64,000 nucleotides of DNA. Source: Bacteroidota bacterium (GTDB lineage Bacteria; Bacteroidota; Bacteroidia; Chitinophagales; Chitinophagaceae). The DNA is taken from NCBI GenBank assembly GCA_018267575.1, contig JAFDYF010000106.1:1-64000 (forward strand). The letters are read 5' to 3'. The number at the start of each line of letters is the position of its first letter. The stretch's first letter is position 1. Positions 9,326-17,770 of this stretch are shown piece by piece. Under the pieces are notes generated by a model. The model saw only the letters and a program-made list of their open reading frames with translations. It made no database searches and was not told the DNA's origin. Both the position numbers and the translations under genes were made by a program.

Positions 9326-10600
9326 ATGAAGGCTATGGAAAAACTGAAAGTGGTGGAACTGTTTGCCGGTGTGGGCGGTTTCAGGATTGGGTTAGAGGGC
9401 TGGCGGGGCAAATCTGCACTTTCGGGTTATCAGAGCCCATTGCAAAGCATATTCCAAACCATATGGAGCAACCAATGGGAGCCATCCACCAAACTGCAAC
9501 ATGCTTCGCTGATTTATGAACAGCGGTTTGGCAAAGAGAATCACAGCAATGTTGATATTGAAAAAATAAAAACCACAGACATCCCCGACCACGATCTGCT
9601 CGTCGGCGGTTTTCCATGTCAGGATTATTCAGTGGCTAAACAACTGAGCCGGTCCCAAGGTATCACAGGAAAAAAAGGTGTGCTCTGGTGGCAAATACAT
9701 CGCATACTGGAAGAGAAGGGAGATGCGAGACCTAATTATATTTTATTGGAAAACGTGGATAGACTTATCAAATCACCAGTAAACCAGCGGGGACGTGACT
9801 TTGCCATCATACTCGCTTCCCTATCGGACCTAGGTTATGCTGTAGAATGGAGGGTGGTTAATGCGGCTGATTACGGACTACCCCAAAAAAGAAAACGGGT
9901 TTTTATTTTTGCCTTCCATCAAAGCTCGGCCGTTTCCCAAAAACTGAATAGCCCTGCTGACTGGATCCAGTCGGGCGGCTTGTTTGCCAACGCATTCAAA
10001 ATAGAAAACGAAAACAACAAGCCTGTGAATTTTGAAATAAAGGGTGACTTAGTACAGATCACAAAATCGTTTAACAAGAAAAATGCACCGATTTCCCCAT
10101 TCCATAATACTGGACTCATGGTGGGGCGGCAAACTTGGACGATGGAAACAAGAGCTGATTATAATGGCGAACGCATAAGCCTAGGGGATATATTAGAAAA
10201 ACCCACTGAAGTGACTTCAGCCTATTATATCAATGGGGAAACCGACAAATGGGTCTACCTGAAAGGAGCAAAAAAAGAGCCGCGAAAGAAAACTAATGGG
10301 GAACCATTTTATTATACTGAAGGTGCCATGTCATTTCCCGACGATCTGAACAAGCCAGCACGCACCATCATTACTTCCGAAGGAGGTCCGGCACCAAGCA
10401 GATTTAAACATGTGATTTTGCAGGGCAAACAATTAAGGAGGCTTACACCCATTGAGTTGGAAAGAGCCAACATGTTTCCCGATAACCATACATTTGGAGT
10501 GAAAGATAGTAAACGAGCCTTTCTGATGGGCAATGCACTCGTTGTTGGCTTGGTTGAAAAAGCAGGTAAGACATTAGAAATGCTATTAGCGAAAAAATAA
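9326..10600 (+). CDS. DNA (cytosine-5-)-methyltransferase, apparently without a restriction partner
   Basis: The C5-methyltransferase motifs are present in order: motif I VVELFAGVGGFRIGLEG, motif IV GGFPCQDYSV with the catalytic cysteine, motif VI LLENVDRL, motif VIII QKRKRVFIFAF, and a C-terminal motif IX/X region (RRLTPIELERANMFP to MGNALVVGLVEKAGKTLE). The target-recognition region between them spans about residues 215-350. Length (424) is normal for a complete single-chain enzyme, so it should methylate a specific site in duplex DNA. No restriction endonuclease lies next to it: the next gene is a small membrane protein on the other strand. An ATG at 9335 is an alternative start. Confidence 0.93.
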   Translation: MKAMEKLKVVELFAGVGGFRIGLEGWRGKSALSGYQSPLQSIFQTIWSNQWEPSTKLQHASLIYEQRFGKENHSNVDIEKIKTTDIPDHDLLVGGFPCQDYSVAKQLSRSQGITGKKGVLWWQIHRILEEKGDARPNYILLENVDRLIKSPVNQRGRDFAIILASLSDLGYAVEWRVVNAADYGLPQKRKRVFIFAFHQSSAVSQKLNSPADWIQSGGLFANAFKIENENNKPVNFEIKGDLVQITKSFNKKNAPISPFHNTGLMVGRQTWTMETRADYNGERISLGDILEKPTEVTSAYYINGETDKWVYLKGAKKEPRKKTNGEPFYYTEGAMSFPDDLNKPARTIITSEGGPAPSRFKHVILQGKQLRRLTPIELERANMFPDNHTFGVKDSKRAFLMGNALVVGLVEKAGKTLEMLLAKK

Positions 10601-10727
10601 TTTTATTTTTCTCGATAAAACAAAACACGCGTCAGCATAAACTTTACTACATGTCAACTGCTTAAACCGCATGACTTCAAAAAAAACCAGCCAACAATAA
10701 GAAAACCAGATAAAACTTGTAAATATT

Positions 10728-11147
10728 TTAGTGCATTAGTACTTCCTGTTCATAGCGAACATCGCGCTTGCCAAAGAAAATATCTAGCATAACGATAACT
10801 CCAATCGCAAGCACAACCAGATAAACCAGCATATAAATAATACTAGCATGGCGAAGGATCGAAAAAGGGAGACTTAGACCGCCGAGCATGCCATTGGCCA
10901 CACCCAAAAAACAATAAATAAATTTTCTTCTGTATTTAGGTCCTCTATCAAAGCGAATAATCAGGTTGGTGATACCCAAGGCCCCAAAAAAAGCGGATAA
11001 TATGATGGTAATGAGAATAAAAAGATTGCTGTTGGACATTGCATCAGGGTAAGCTACTTTCAGGATTAAGCCAAGCCCCGCCGCAACAATGATGATGGAT
11101 TTCCAGAGATGCTTGTAGTATGTTCGGTTAAGTTTCAAGAGCAACAA
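10728..11147 (-). CDS. Small integral membrane protein of unknown function
   Basis: This 139-residue protein has four likely membrane helices (about residues 17-35, 42-62, 78-98 and 103-123). A basic loop (RFDRGPKYRRK) lies between the second and third, and a short polar tail (FFGKRDVRYEQE) closes the protein. I do not recognise a family. The even spacing of helices and the absence of shadowing genes support a real gene. It is convergent with the methyltransferase and divergent from the phosphoesterase, and shows no operon partner. Confidence 0.6.
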   Translation of the reverse strand: MLLLKLNRTYYKHLWKSIIIVAAGLGLILKVAYPDAMSNSNLFILITIILSAFFGALGITNLIIRFDRGPKYRRKFIYCFLGVANGMLGGLSLPFSILRHASIIYMLVYLVVLAIGVIVMLDIFFGKRDVRYEQEVLMH

Positions 11148-11372
11148 TTTAGGATTGAATTTTACACGAATTTAATAAAAAATTCTCATGTTTTTTCATA
11201 AGATTAACAATAAAAAAAGCGTAAGAATAAATTAATGACAATCAAAAAAAATTCGACAGGCTGATGTCTGCAAGATTGCTTTAGATAACCGTTATTAAAT
11301 GCCGTATATTTAATTCTTTAGAAGAAGCTGCCCGTTGCAACTAATTATGACGAATAATACTCATTTTTCCCA

Positions 11373-12470
11373 ATGAAAAAAATACTAAAATGGCTTTTGG
11401 GAAGACTTATTGCATGGCTTGCTAAAAAAATATCTTCCGCTCCCAAAAAGGAGGATGTTTTCCTTTCATTAAACCAATTGTTTTCAAAAATTGAATCAGG
11501 CAAAAAAGGCAAAGGCCTAATCCGGCAGTTGGATCCGACCATAGATAAGCTGATTATTTTTTCCGACCAGCACAAAGGCGGCAGAGATGATGCAGATGAT
11601 TTTCGGCCCGCAGAGAAGAACTATTTATCTGCGCTGGAATATTATTTCGAAAACGGGTACCGATTTGTAAGCCTAGGCGACTGTGAGGAACTTTGGAAAT
11701 ACACACCCGAAAAAGTGATGGCAAATAATGGGGATTGTTTTACTGCAGAAAAAAAATTTCAATCCAACAACCAGTACGATCGTGTGTTTGGTAACCATGA
11801 CTTGGAATGGAAATACAAACTACAGCAAAACCTCTTTTTAAAACCTGTATTTGGAAAATCATTAAAGGTATATGAAGGAATGGTTTTTAAGGTCGACTAT
11901 CAAAATAATCGTTATTCCATTTTTCTGGCGCATGGTCATCAGGGCGATCTCCGAAGCGATGGAAACGTCTTTAATGCATGGGTGGTGGCCAATATTTGGA
12001 CGCCCATCCAACGCTATCTGCAGATCAGCATCAACACACCAGCCACTTCTTTTGCGCTTACTGACAGGCATAATATTATTATGCACGAATGGTCAGCTAC
12101 TAAAAAGAACTTGGTTTTTATTTCAGGGCATACACACAAGCCTGTATTCGCTTCAATGGACCATATTGACCGGCTGAACAAACAATTGCATCAAGCCCAA
12201 AAAATTGGGGATAACATTAAAATCACCATAATACAAAAAGAGCTGGACAAAAGAAAGGATGATTATGCCGGAAAAAAACAGACCATTACCCAAACCAAAC
12301 CCAGCTATTTCAACTGTGGCTGTTGCTGTTTCACAGATGGTGACATCACCGGCATTGAGATAGCGGAAGGTTTTATTCGGCTTATCAAATGGCATGAAAC
12401 TGAAGGAAACTCGCAAAGATTGGTTCTGGAAGAAGCCGAGCTTTCCGAAGTCTTTGAGCAGTTGCAATAA
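11373..12470 (+). CDS. Calcineurin-like metallophosphoesterase
   Basis: The five metal-binding blocks of the superfamily are present: IIFSDQHKGG, VSLGDCEELWKY, FGNHDLEW, LAHGHQGD and ISGHTHKP. These bind two metal ions and hydrolyse phosphoesters. The GDxxExW block resembles the LpxH-type UDP-diacylglucosamine hydrolases of lipid A synthesis, but a role in lipid A cannot be read from this alone. At 365 residues it is longer than LpxH. A basic helical insertion after the GHTHKP block (about residues 265-300) and a CGCCCF cysteine cluster near residue 320 are distinctive. Confidence 0.85.
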   Translation: MKKILKWLLGRLIAWLAKKISSAPKKEDVFLSLNQLFSKIESGKKGKGLIRQLDPTIDKLIIFSDQHKGGRDDADDFRPAEKNYLSALEYYFENGYRFVSLGDCEELWKYTPEKVMANNGDCFTAEKKFQSNNQYDRVFGNHDLEWKYKLQQNLFLKPVFGKSLKVYEGMVFKVDYQNNRYSIFLAHGHQGDLRSDGNVFNAWVVANIWTPIQRYLQISINTPATSFALTDRHNIIMHEWSATKKNLVFISGHTHKPVFASMDHIDRLNKQLHQAQKIGDNIKITIIQKELDKRKDDYAGKKQTITQTKPSYFNCGCCCFTDGDITGIEIAEGFIRLIKWHETEGNSQRLVLEEAELSEVFEQLQ

Positions 12471-12523
12471 ACCATCCGTGATTTTGCTATGGCATTCCTA
12501 TTACACAGCTATTTTTCAAACTA

Positions 12524-13444
12524 TCAAGACAAGAAATTATCGCTGTCCCTATATGCTTTGATCAAAGCCATCTCTCCTTCCTTGCCGGGGTTATAAGTGC
12601 CATGCTCCATGCCCAACATCCCTTTGAACCCCTTTTTGTAGATATGCCGGAAGATATTTTTATAATCCATCTCACCCGTGGTAGGCTCGCAGCGGCCGGG
12701 GTTATTACCAATCTGAAAATAACCGATCTCATCATAAGTCAAGTCAATATTGGGTATCACATTCCCGGTGTTCCGTTGTATATGGTACATGTCAAACAAT
12801 ATTTTGCAAGAAGGGCTATTGACTGCCTTGCAAATCGCATAAGCCTGATCTGCGGTGCGCAAGAAAAGGTCAGGCGTATCGCTTAACGGTTCCAACACCA
12901 TCACAATTCCATGTGGCTCTAAAATTTCCACGCCTTTTCTTAAAGCCGTGATAATATTGGCAGTTTGGATACCCATGGGCAAATGCCTTTCAAAATCACC
13001 CGGTACCACGGTGGTAAGTTTGCTACCACAACGCTTGGAAGTTTCCACTGCACCACGGCAACCTTTCAAAAACACCTCAATATATTCTGCCTTCCCGAGG
13101 GCAAGGGTATTGGCACCATTGCCACCCTTATCCAATACAAACACGCCCATGGTCATTCCCAATTTTGCCATGGCATCACCGATCTTTTGTTGTTGCTCCA
13201 CTGGCCTTCCCATCATACCATTATCCTCCATCGCCCTGAACCCATGGTCGTATGCAAATTTTAATTGGTCGATAAAATCCTTACCAGCATTATTCCCAAA
13301 CATCCCATCATGGATGGCATAGTTCAAATGAAAGGGAGAATTATCCGAAACATATTTTTTTGAGGGGGCCGCCTTTGTGATCCCAGCGGTTATCAATGAA
13401 GCACCACCCAAAAGGGAGCTTTGAAGAAATTGTTTGCGTTTCAT
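12524..13444 (-). CDS. Exported TIM-barrel sugar isomerase (hydroxypyruvate isomerase-like)
   Basis: The protein starts with an export signal (MKRKQFLQSSLLGGASLITAG) of the kind found on Bacteroidota periplasmic sugar enzymes, though without a true twin arginine. The remaining 280 residues form an AP-endonuclease-2/xylose-isomerase-like barrel. Conserved acidic metal-ligand positions appear as VLEPLSDTPD, FDMYHIQ, YFQIGNNPGRCEPTTGE and GMEHGTY. The family interconverts small sugars or keto-acids, and the exact substrate is open. It stands alone, convergent with the phosphoesterase gene. Confidence 0.8.
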   Translation of the reverse strand: MKRKQFLQSSLLGGASLITAGITKAAPSKKYVSDNSPFHLNYAIHDGMFGNNAGKDFIDQLKFAYDHGFRAMEDNGMMGRPVEQQQKIGDAMAKLGMTMGVFVLDKGGNGANTLALGKAEYIEVFLKGCRGAVETSKRCGSKLTTVVPGDFERHLPMGIQTANIITALRKGVEILEPHGIVMVLEPLSDTPDLFLRTADQAYAICKAVNSPSCKILFDMYHIQRNTGNVIPNIDLTYDEIGYFQIGNNPGRCEPTTGEMDYKNIFRHIYKKGFKGMLGMEHGTYNPGKEGEMALIKAYRDSDNFLS

Positions 13445-13544
13445 ATAGCCTGTATAGTTTTATAATAAAAATTGAATTTACAAAATCAAATGGAACTATA
13501 CGCTTTTATAAAACAATTATCTTTATAGCACATCCTCAAAAATT

Positions 13545-13587
13545 CATCCTTGAAAATTCAAAATGTCATTTTTGATTTTCAAGGATG
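13545..13587. repeat. Left hairpin flanking the DUF4143 ATPase
   Basis: This 43-bp inverted repeat begins CATCCTTGAAAATTC and ends GATTTTCAAGGATG. Its 21-bp arms pair with two mismatches around a single T. It ends 6 bp from the stop codon of the ATPase gene. The copy at 14777-14819 is identical at 40 of 43 positions and in the same orientation. As an RNA hairpin it could also serve as a terminator. Confidence 0.85.
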
Positions 13588-13592
13588 AAAAA

Positions 13593-14759
13593 TTATAATT
13601 TCGGAATATATTTCCGAAGAAAGGTATCCATACTGCATATCACAATGCCTTCCCTTGTTTTGTATTCCTCCACATCGGGTACTACCACAAAATTCTTTTT
13701 TGTCTTCAAATCCTCAATACTCTGGTAGTTTCCCTTGCTGATGGCAGGGGCATTGTTCAATTTTATTTCTGCACAAGCAACTGGCTGAATCCCCTTCACA
13801 AGAACGATATCACACTCAGCACCAGCTTGGGTCCGATAATAGTATAAATCAATGCCGGCAGGCTTTAGCTGCTTTACCTGTTCTACCACATACCCTTCCC
13901 ATGAAGAGCCGATGACAGGATGCCCTTTCAATGCAAACATACCGTGTACATCACTCAGTTGATGCAGCAAACCGCTATCCCGGATATACACTTTGGGGGA
14001 TTTCACAAGCCGCTTTTTGGTATTTATATAAAAAGCAGGAAGGCGGTGCAGCAAAAATGCACCTTCCAAAAAATCGATATAACGGTTCACCGTGGGTGCG
14101 GTAATACCTAATGAACGTGCTATCAATTCGGCATTCCACATATTGCCATTCAAATGTGCCAGCATACTCAATATCCGACGGATGATATTGCTAGTCAACT
14201 CCACCCCAAACAAAAAGCTTAAATCCCTTTCTACATAACTGCGAACAAAACTGCCCATCCATTCAGAAGCCGCCTTATCAGTCCTAGTAAGTAATGGTAA
14301 TGGAAACCCGCCTCTTAGCCAATGTTTGTCCCTGGTTATATTTTCAGGAAGTTCCATATAGTTCACCGGTGAAAGCTCGCGATAAGCGACACGACCTGCC
14401 AATGATTCAGAAACCCCCCTTACCAATTGTGGCGAGGCACTTCCAAGCAATATAAACCTCCCATTGCGTCTGTCTTCGTCTATAACAGAGCGCAATACCG
14501 AAAATAGGGAAGGGATGGTTTGCACTTCATCAATAATGATGCATTTATCTTTGTTGTCGGTTAAAAAACTGTAAGGGTCAGCCAACCTACGCACATCCAA
14601 AGGGTTTTCAAGGTCTAGGTAAAGACTGGGCTTTCCTTGGGTTTCTGCAATTTGTTTTGCCAAGGTGGTTTTACCAACCTGTCTTGCGCCCAATATTGCC
14701 ACAGCAGGAAACTGCTTCATCAAACTGGTTATTTCCTTCTGCAATTGTCTTTGTATCAT
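13593..14759 (-). CDS. AAA-family ATPase with DUF4143 domain
   Basis: The 388-residue protein has an N-terminal P-loop ATPase: Walker A GARQVGKTTLAKQ, Walker B IIIDEVQTIPSLFSVLR, then LLGSASPQLVRG. A winged-helix-like segment follows (around residues 195-240). The C-terminal DUF4143 domain carries a restriction-endonuclease-like pattern: GSSWEGYVVEQ, YYYRTQAGAECDIVL and ACAEIKLN. The role of this large family is unknown; defence or mobile-element roles are often suspected. Here the gene is tightly bracketed by two copies of one 43-bp hairpin, as if gene and hairpins form a unit. It is complete, with no frameshift seen. Confidence 0.9.
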   Translation of the reverse strand: MIQRQLQKEITSLMKQFPAVAILGARQVGKTTLAKQIAETQGKPSLYLDLENPLDVRRLADPYSFLTDNKDKCIIIDEVQTIPSLFSVLRSVIDEDRRNGRFILLGSASPQLVRGVSESLAGRVAYRELSPVNYMELPENITRDKHWLRGGFPLPLLTRTDKAASEWMGSFVRSYVERDLSFLFGVELTSNIIRRILSMLAHLNGNMWNAELIARSLGITAPTVNRYIDFLEGAFLLHRLPAFYINTKKRLVKSPKVYIRDSGLLHQLSDVHGMFALKGHPVIGSSWEGYVVEQVKQLKPAGIDLYYYRTQAGAECDIVLVKGIQPVACAEIKLNNAPAISKGNYQSIEDLKTKKNFVVVPDVEEYKTREGIVICSMDTFLRKYIPKL

Positions 14760-14776
14760 CTAACAAAGATAAAAAT

Positions 14777-14819
14777 CATCCTTGAAAATCCAAAATGTCA
14801 TTTTCGATTTTCAAGGATA
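14777..14819. repeat. Right hairpin flanking the DUF4143 ATPase
   Basis: This second copy of the 43-bp palindrome begins CATCCTTGAAAATCC and ends GATTTTCAAGGATA. The arms pair apart from one internal mismatch and the terminal base. It lies 17 bp upstream of the ATPase start and directly abuts the stop codon (14820-14822) of the radical SAM gene. Both copies read in the same direction. Confidence 0.85.
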
Positions 14820-15929
14820 CTAAAATAACCTCCCCTGCTCCCCAGGCCTCCTAAACTGGGTGGTATCCAAATGCCATTCCTCGGCATTCATGCCATAGAG
14901 CTTACCATATTTTTTATATTGCTGGTTCACCATCTGGGCAATACTCCCTTCGCCACGCATGCGGACTCCCCATCGGGTGTCGTTCACTTTTCCATCATGA
15001 CTCTGCTCAATCAGGTGCCAAACCTTATCGGCACGGTCGGGAAAGTTTTTGTAAAGCCAATCATGGAACAATAATTTGATAGCCCCATTCAACCTGATAA
15101 AAGTATACGCTGTAAAAGTCGCTCCGTTGTCCCTTGCCTCTTTCATGATGCGCTGCATCTCATGCTCGTTCAATCCCGGGATCATCGGTCCCATCATGAC
15201 GCCCATGCGTACTCCGGCATGGCTGAGTTCTTCTATCACTTTTAGTTTTTGCTTGGCCGTGGTAGTGCGTGGTTCCATGATCCTTCGCAAATCTTCATTA
15301 AAAGAAGTGATGGAAACCATCGCTGACACGATACGCTTCTTAGCCATCTCTTGCAACACATCTTTATCCCGGAGTATCCAGGAGTTTTTGGTGAGTATCC
15401 CCACAGGCTGATTGAATTCATTGCACACTTCCAAAAGACCTCGTGTCAAGCGATAGGTTTGTTCCGCGGGTTGATAGCAATCGGTATTCCCACTGAGCAT
15501 GATGGGGATACTTTGCCATTTGGGGTTCATCAAAAATTTGCGGAGCAGTTGGGGGGCATTTTTTTTTACGATTATCTTTCGCTCAAAATCCAAGCCAGCA
15601 CTATAGCCCCAGTATTCATGCACATTTCTAGCATAACAATAAATGCAGCCATGCTCGCACCCTGCATAAGGGTTCATGCTATAGCTCATGCCCACATCGG
15701 GACTTTCCACTTTATTCACGATGGTCTTGCTTTCTTGTTCGAGGTATTGCGTACGTACATTCGATTCTTCCCAATCATCGATGGCTTCGATATGTTCCTT
15801 TGTAATCTCATCTTTCAAGAAACGGTTCTTTGTATTGATCTGCGCACCTCGCCCGGCGAGGTACTGAACGGTTTCTTCCTTGGATTGCACCGCCACTTTA
15901 AAATGGTCTTGTTTTAATTGTTTGGACAT
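14820..15929 (-). CDS. Radical SAM protein, PA0069/spore photoproduct lyase-like family
   Basis: The cysteine motif CEHGCIYCYAR (CxxxCxxC) binds the [4Fe-4S] cluster that cleaves S-adenosylmethionine. It sits in the family context MNPYAGCEHGCIYCYARNVHEYWG. Downstream are LSGNTDCYQPAEQTYRLTRGLLEV, TKNSWILRDKDVL and GVMMGPMIPGLNEHEM, which mark the PA0069-type group. The substrate of this group is not established. Length is 369 residues. Its stop codon touches the right hairpin of the DUF4143 element, so transcription may run on into the ATPase gene 61 bp downstream. Confidence 0.88.
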   Translation of the reverse strand: MSKQLKQDHFKVAVQSKEETVQYLAGRGAQINTKNRFLKDEITKEHIEAIDDWEESNVRTQYLEQESKTIVNKVESPDVGMSYSMNPYAGCEHGCIYCYARNVHEYWGYSAGLDFERKIIVKKNAPQLLRKFLMNPKWQSIPIMLSGNTDCYQPAEQTYRLTRGLLEVCNEFNQPVGILTKNSWILRDKDVLQEMAKKRIVSAMVSITSFNEDLRRIMEPRTTTAKQKLKVIEELSHAGVRMGVMMGPMIPGLNEHEMQRIMKEARDNGATFTAYTFIRLNGAIKLLFHDWLYKNFPDRADKVWHLIEQSHDGKVNDTRWGVRMRGEGSIAQMVNQQYKKYGKLYGMNAEEWHLDTTQFRRPGEQGRLF

Positions 15930-16060
15930 AAAAAATATTTTCCACCATAGACAACCATGGCGTAGAGCTCCAACTTAAAGGAAACTCATTTAACACAATC
16001 AGTACACGGAGGGAGAGAGAACACGGAGGGAAACCAATGATGGTTCTTAATCAATTGATT
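15930..16060. repeat. Spacer with ACACGGAGG and CATAG-type words
   Basis: Upstream of the radical SAM gene, the sequence holds a repeated ACGGAGGGA word (about 16005-16031) and a CATAGACAACCATGGCGTAG segment. These resemble the words of the larger intergenic blocks elsewhere in the window. No gene was recognised. Confidence 0.4.
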
Positions 16061-16131
16061 TACGAATTTGCAAATGCTGATCCTTAAGTTTTCAACATGC
16101 AATATTGATTATATGTATTTATGTAACACAA

Positions 16132-16536
16132 TTAGATAGCCATTCTTTTAATACCATCTTTCATCAGCGGCACATGAAAATTCATGATATAGCCCAGCCG
16201 CTTACCGGTCAGTTTCATATAACTGAGCAACTGCGCCTCCCAAACAGGTTGATAAGCTGCTTCTGTTTTTATTTCAATCAAGATCAGCTTATCGATAATC
16301 AAATCGATTTTGATCCCTTCGCCTATATTCATGCTATTATATACAATAGGGACTGGTTGCTGACTGGTAAAGGGTATATTTCTTTTAGAGAGTTCATAGC
16401 AAAAGCATTTTTCATACACGTTTTTCATCATGCCTGGGCCCAGTGCCTTATGTATAGTGATAGCTATATTCATCAATTGCCAGGTAAGCCATTGCTCTTT
16501 TTCCAATTCGGGCTTAAAACTATGGTTGGTCATCAT
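16132..16536 (-). CDS. GxxExxY family protein
   Basis: This 134-residue protein matches the GxxExxY family, which has a PD-(D/E)XK nuclease-like fold. The naming motif appears as GPGMMKNVYEKCF; the usual first glutamate is lysine here. The rest of the core follows: IKIDLIIDKLILIEIKTE (the D...E-x-K catalytic pattern), then QLLSYMKLTGKRLGYIMNF. The cellular role of the family is unknown. It stands alone, with repeat words upstream of the neighbouring radical SAM gene and no partner on the same strand within 100 bp. Confidence 0.85.
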   Translation of the reverse strand: MMTNHSFKPELEKEQWLTWQLMNIAITIHKALGPGMMKNVYEKCFCYELSKRNIPFTSQQPVPIVYNSMNIGEGIKIDLIIDKLILIEIKTEAAYQPVWEAQLLSYMKLTGKRLGYIMNFHVPLMKDGIKRMAI

Positions 16537-16638
16537 TTCATAATATTAAAAGAGAAATCCATTAGGACAGAGCTTGAGGTAGTGATCGATTTTCAATCAC
16601 TGTGCCTGCCCATCGGTAAAAAAGGGTACGGATTAATT

Positions 16639-17283
16639 TCAAAAAAAGAGTTCCCCCTGCTTGGTATTCACCGGCATGTTCTGGAACTCGAAACGCTGCA
16701 TCTGATAAGGTTCTGGTTTCATATTTTCTTCCACGGCCTTTCTTTTTAGCAATACCATGCTGTCCGCAATAAACCTTCCCGTGAAATTTTTCTGCGCATA
16801 TTCTTTCCATGCCGCTTCATATTGCCAAGGCTTCAATTGCCTCGCAATGGTCAGGTGTGGTTCATCAATAAAATGCGGTTTGAAATCATCGTTCAGTTTT
16901 AATAACCTTTGCCAAGGCTTTATTTCTTTAACCAGATTGCGTATGGGTTCTTTGGTTGTCACGTTTATATATATGGTATGTGTCGGAAAGCTCCCGAAAT
17001 CTTTCAGTTCCACTTTGATGGGATGCCAGCCCATGGCAATGGTCTTGAGCCGGTTGACGATGCGATCTTCCATCATTTCCAATTGCCTGAACCGTACAAG
17101 TGTAATATAAGGCTTGCCCCATTTGGCATTGGGCGCTTGGTAATCTTCATAAAACTGATCCTTTACTGCCCTAATTTTTTTCCGCAGTTCCTCGTGCGGC
17201 TCCAATATCAGTAGATATTCGTTCTGACGGTAGCCCACATCATTAATGAACAATGCCTGTTTTTGTGCAATTATCTTTTTCAT
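16639..17283 (-). CDS. 2'-5' RNA ligase / cyclic phosphodiesterase-like protein
   Basis: The 2H phosphoesterase superfamily uses two HxTx motifs. The second is intact here (DEPHLTIARQL, about residue 140). The first reads GKPYITLVRF, with tyrosine in place of the catalytic histidine (codon TAT on the coding strand), so activity may be lost or altered. The 214-residue length and the two-lobed layout fit the family. Such enzymes process cyclic or 2'-5' phosphodiester ends of RNA. No partner genes are adjacent; a word-repeat block lies upstream. Confidence 0.75.
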   Translation of the reverse strand: MKKIIAQKQALFINDVGYRQNEYLLILEPHEELRKKIRAVKDQFYEDYQAPNAKWGKPYITLVRFRQLEMMEDRIVNRLKTIAMGWHPIKVELKDFGSFPTHTIYINVTTKEPIRNLVKEIKPWQRLLKLNDDFKPHFIDEPHLTIARQLKPWQYEAAWKEYAQKNFTGRFIADSMVLLKRKAVEENMKPEPYQMQRFEFQNMPVNTKQGELFF

Positions 17284-17316
17284 GTTATATTTTGTTTTAG
17301 ATATTTTGAAATAAGC

Positions 17317-17655
17317 ATTTCACGCAACGGGCACAAAGAATACAAAGAAACAAAGGTTGAATGCTGATCGGCAAAGACTCAACGAAAAATCGGTTTCCTC
17401 TTTTAACCACATGAGGCATAGGAACATAGGTTTACATAGCTATGTGTGACTATGGCTCTACTGTGCCTATGTGTTGAAATAAAAGTTTCACGCAACGGAC
17501 ACAAGGAATACAACGGGACAACGAAATTTTTCCTACCCACATTTATAATACCAGCTATAACAACTCCGATTGGGCATCGTTGCGTCGCAATCCTTTCATC
17601 GGTAGTGCTACAATTGAGCTAAGTTTTGTTTCACACAACAGGAGGAAGCAGAACG
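17317..17655. repeat. Intergenic block of recurring sequence words
   Basis: The block has three TTTCACGCAACGG- or TTTCACACAAC-type words (17317-17356, 17484-17527, 17626-17655) and a stretch of CATAGG/CTATGTG words (about 17405-17475). It also has one copy of the 70-bp unit (17551-17620) with the core GCATCGTTGCGTCGCA at 17574-17589. A reverse-orientation pair of the same two units lies at 20364-20473, on the far side of the umuD-umuC locus. I see no gene in this spacer. Confidence 0.7.
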
Positions 17656-17708
17656 CATGTCCAGCACGAATCAATTCTACTATCGTTCAACTTTAATTTT
17701 CCCCAAAC

Positions 17709-17739
17709 TTTGATTGATTAATAATTTAGCATAAATTTA
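17709..17739 (+). promoter_or_regulatory. Promoter of the umuD-like gene
   Basis: TTTG at 17709-17712 is followed by exactly 19 bp and then TAAATTTA at 17732-17739. This is one base off the Bacteroidota vegetative consensus TTTG-N19-TAnnTTTG. It lies 31 bp before the umuD-like start codon. Confidence 0.6.
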
Positions 17740-17755
17740 CTAAAATTATTAGTAA
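17737..17755. promoter_or_regulatory. Candidate SOS-type operator
   Basis: TTACTAA and TTAGTAA are perfect inverted arms separated by five bases (AATTA). The site overlaps the end of the -7 element and the probable transcription start, so a bound repressor would block initiation. The binding protein is unknown; LexA is the obvious candidate given the genes controlled. Confidence 0.45.
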
Positions 17756-17770
17756 TACAAAATTATTTTT

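Noticed and set aside
9157..9411. 84-codon minus-strand frame with a hydrophobic stretch
   Set aside because: It overlaps the start of the methyltransferase gene antisense and looks like a shadow.
9326..11147. Complete restriction-modification system
   Set aside because: No endonuclease-like gene is next to the methyltransferase; the neighbour is a small membrane protein.
16105..16749. 214-codon plus-strand frame
   Set aside because: Antisense to the GxxExxY and RNA ligase-like genes, both of which have clear family motifs.
17317..17655. Possible CRISPR array
   Set aside because: Repeats are imperfect, unequal in spacing and recur elsewhere in other order; no regular spacers and no cas genes.
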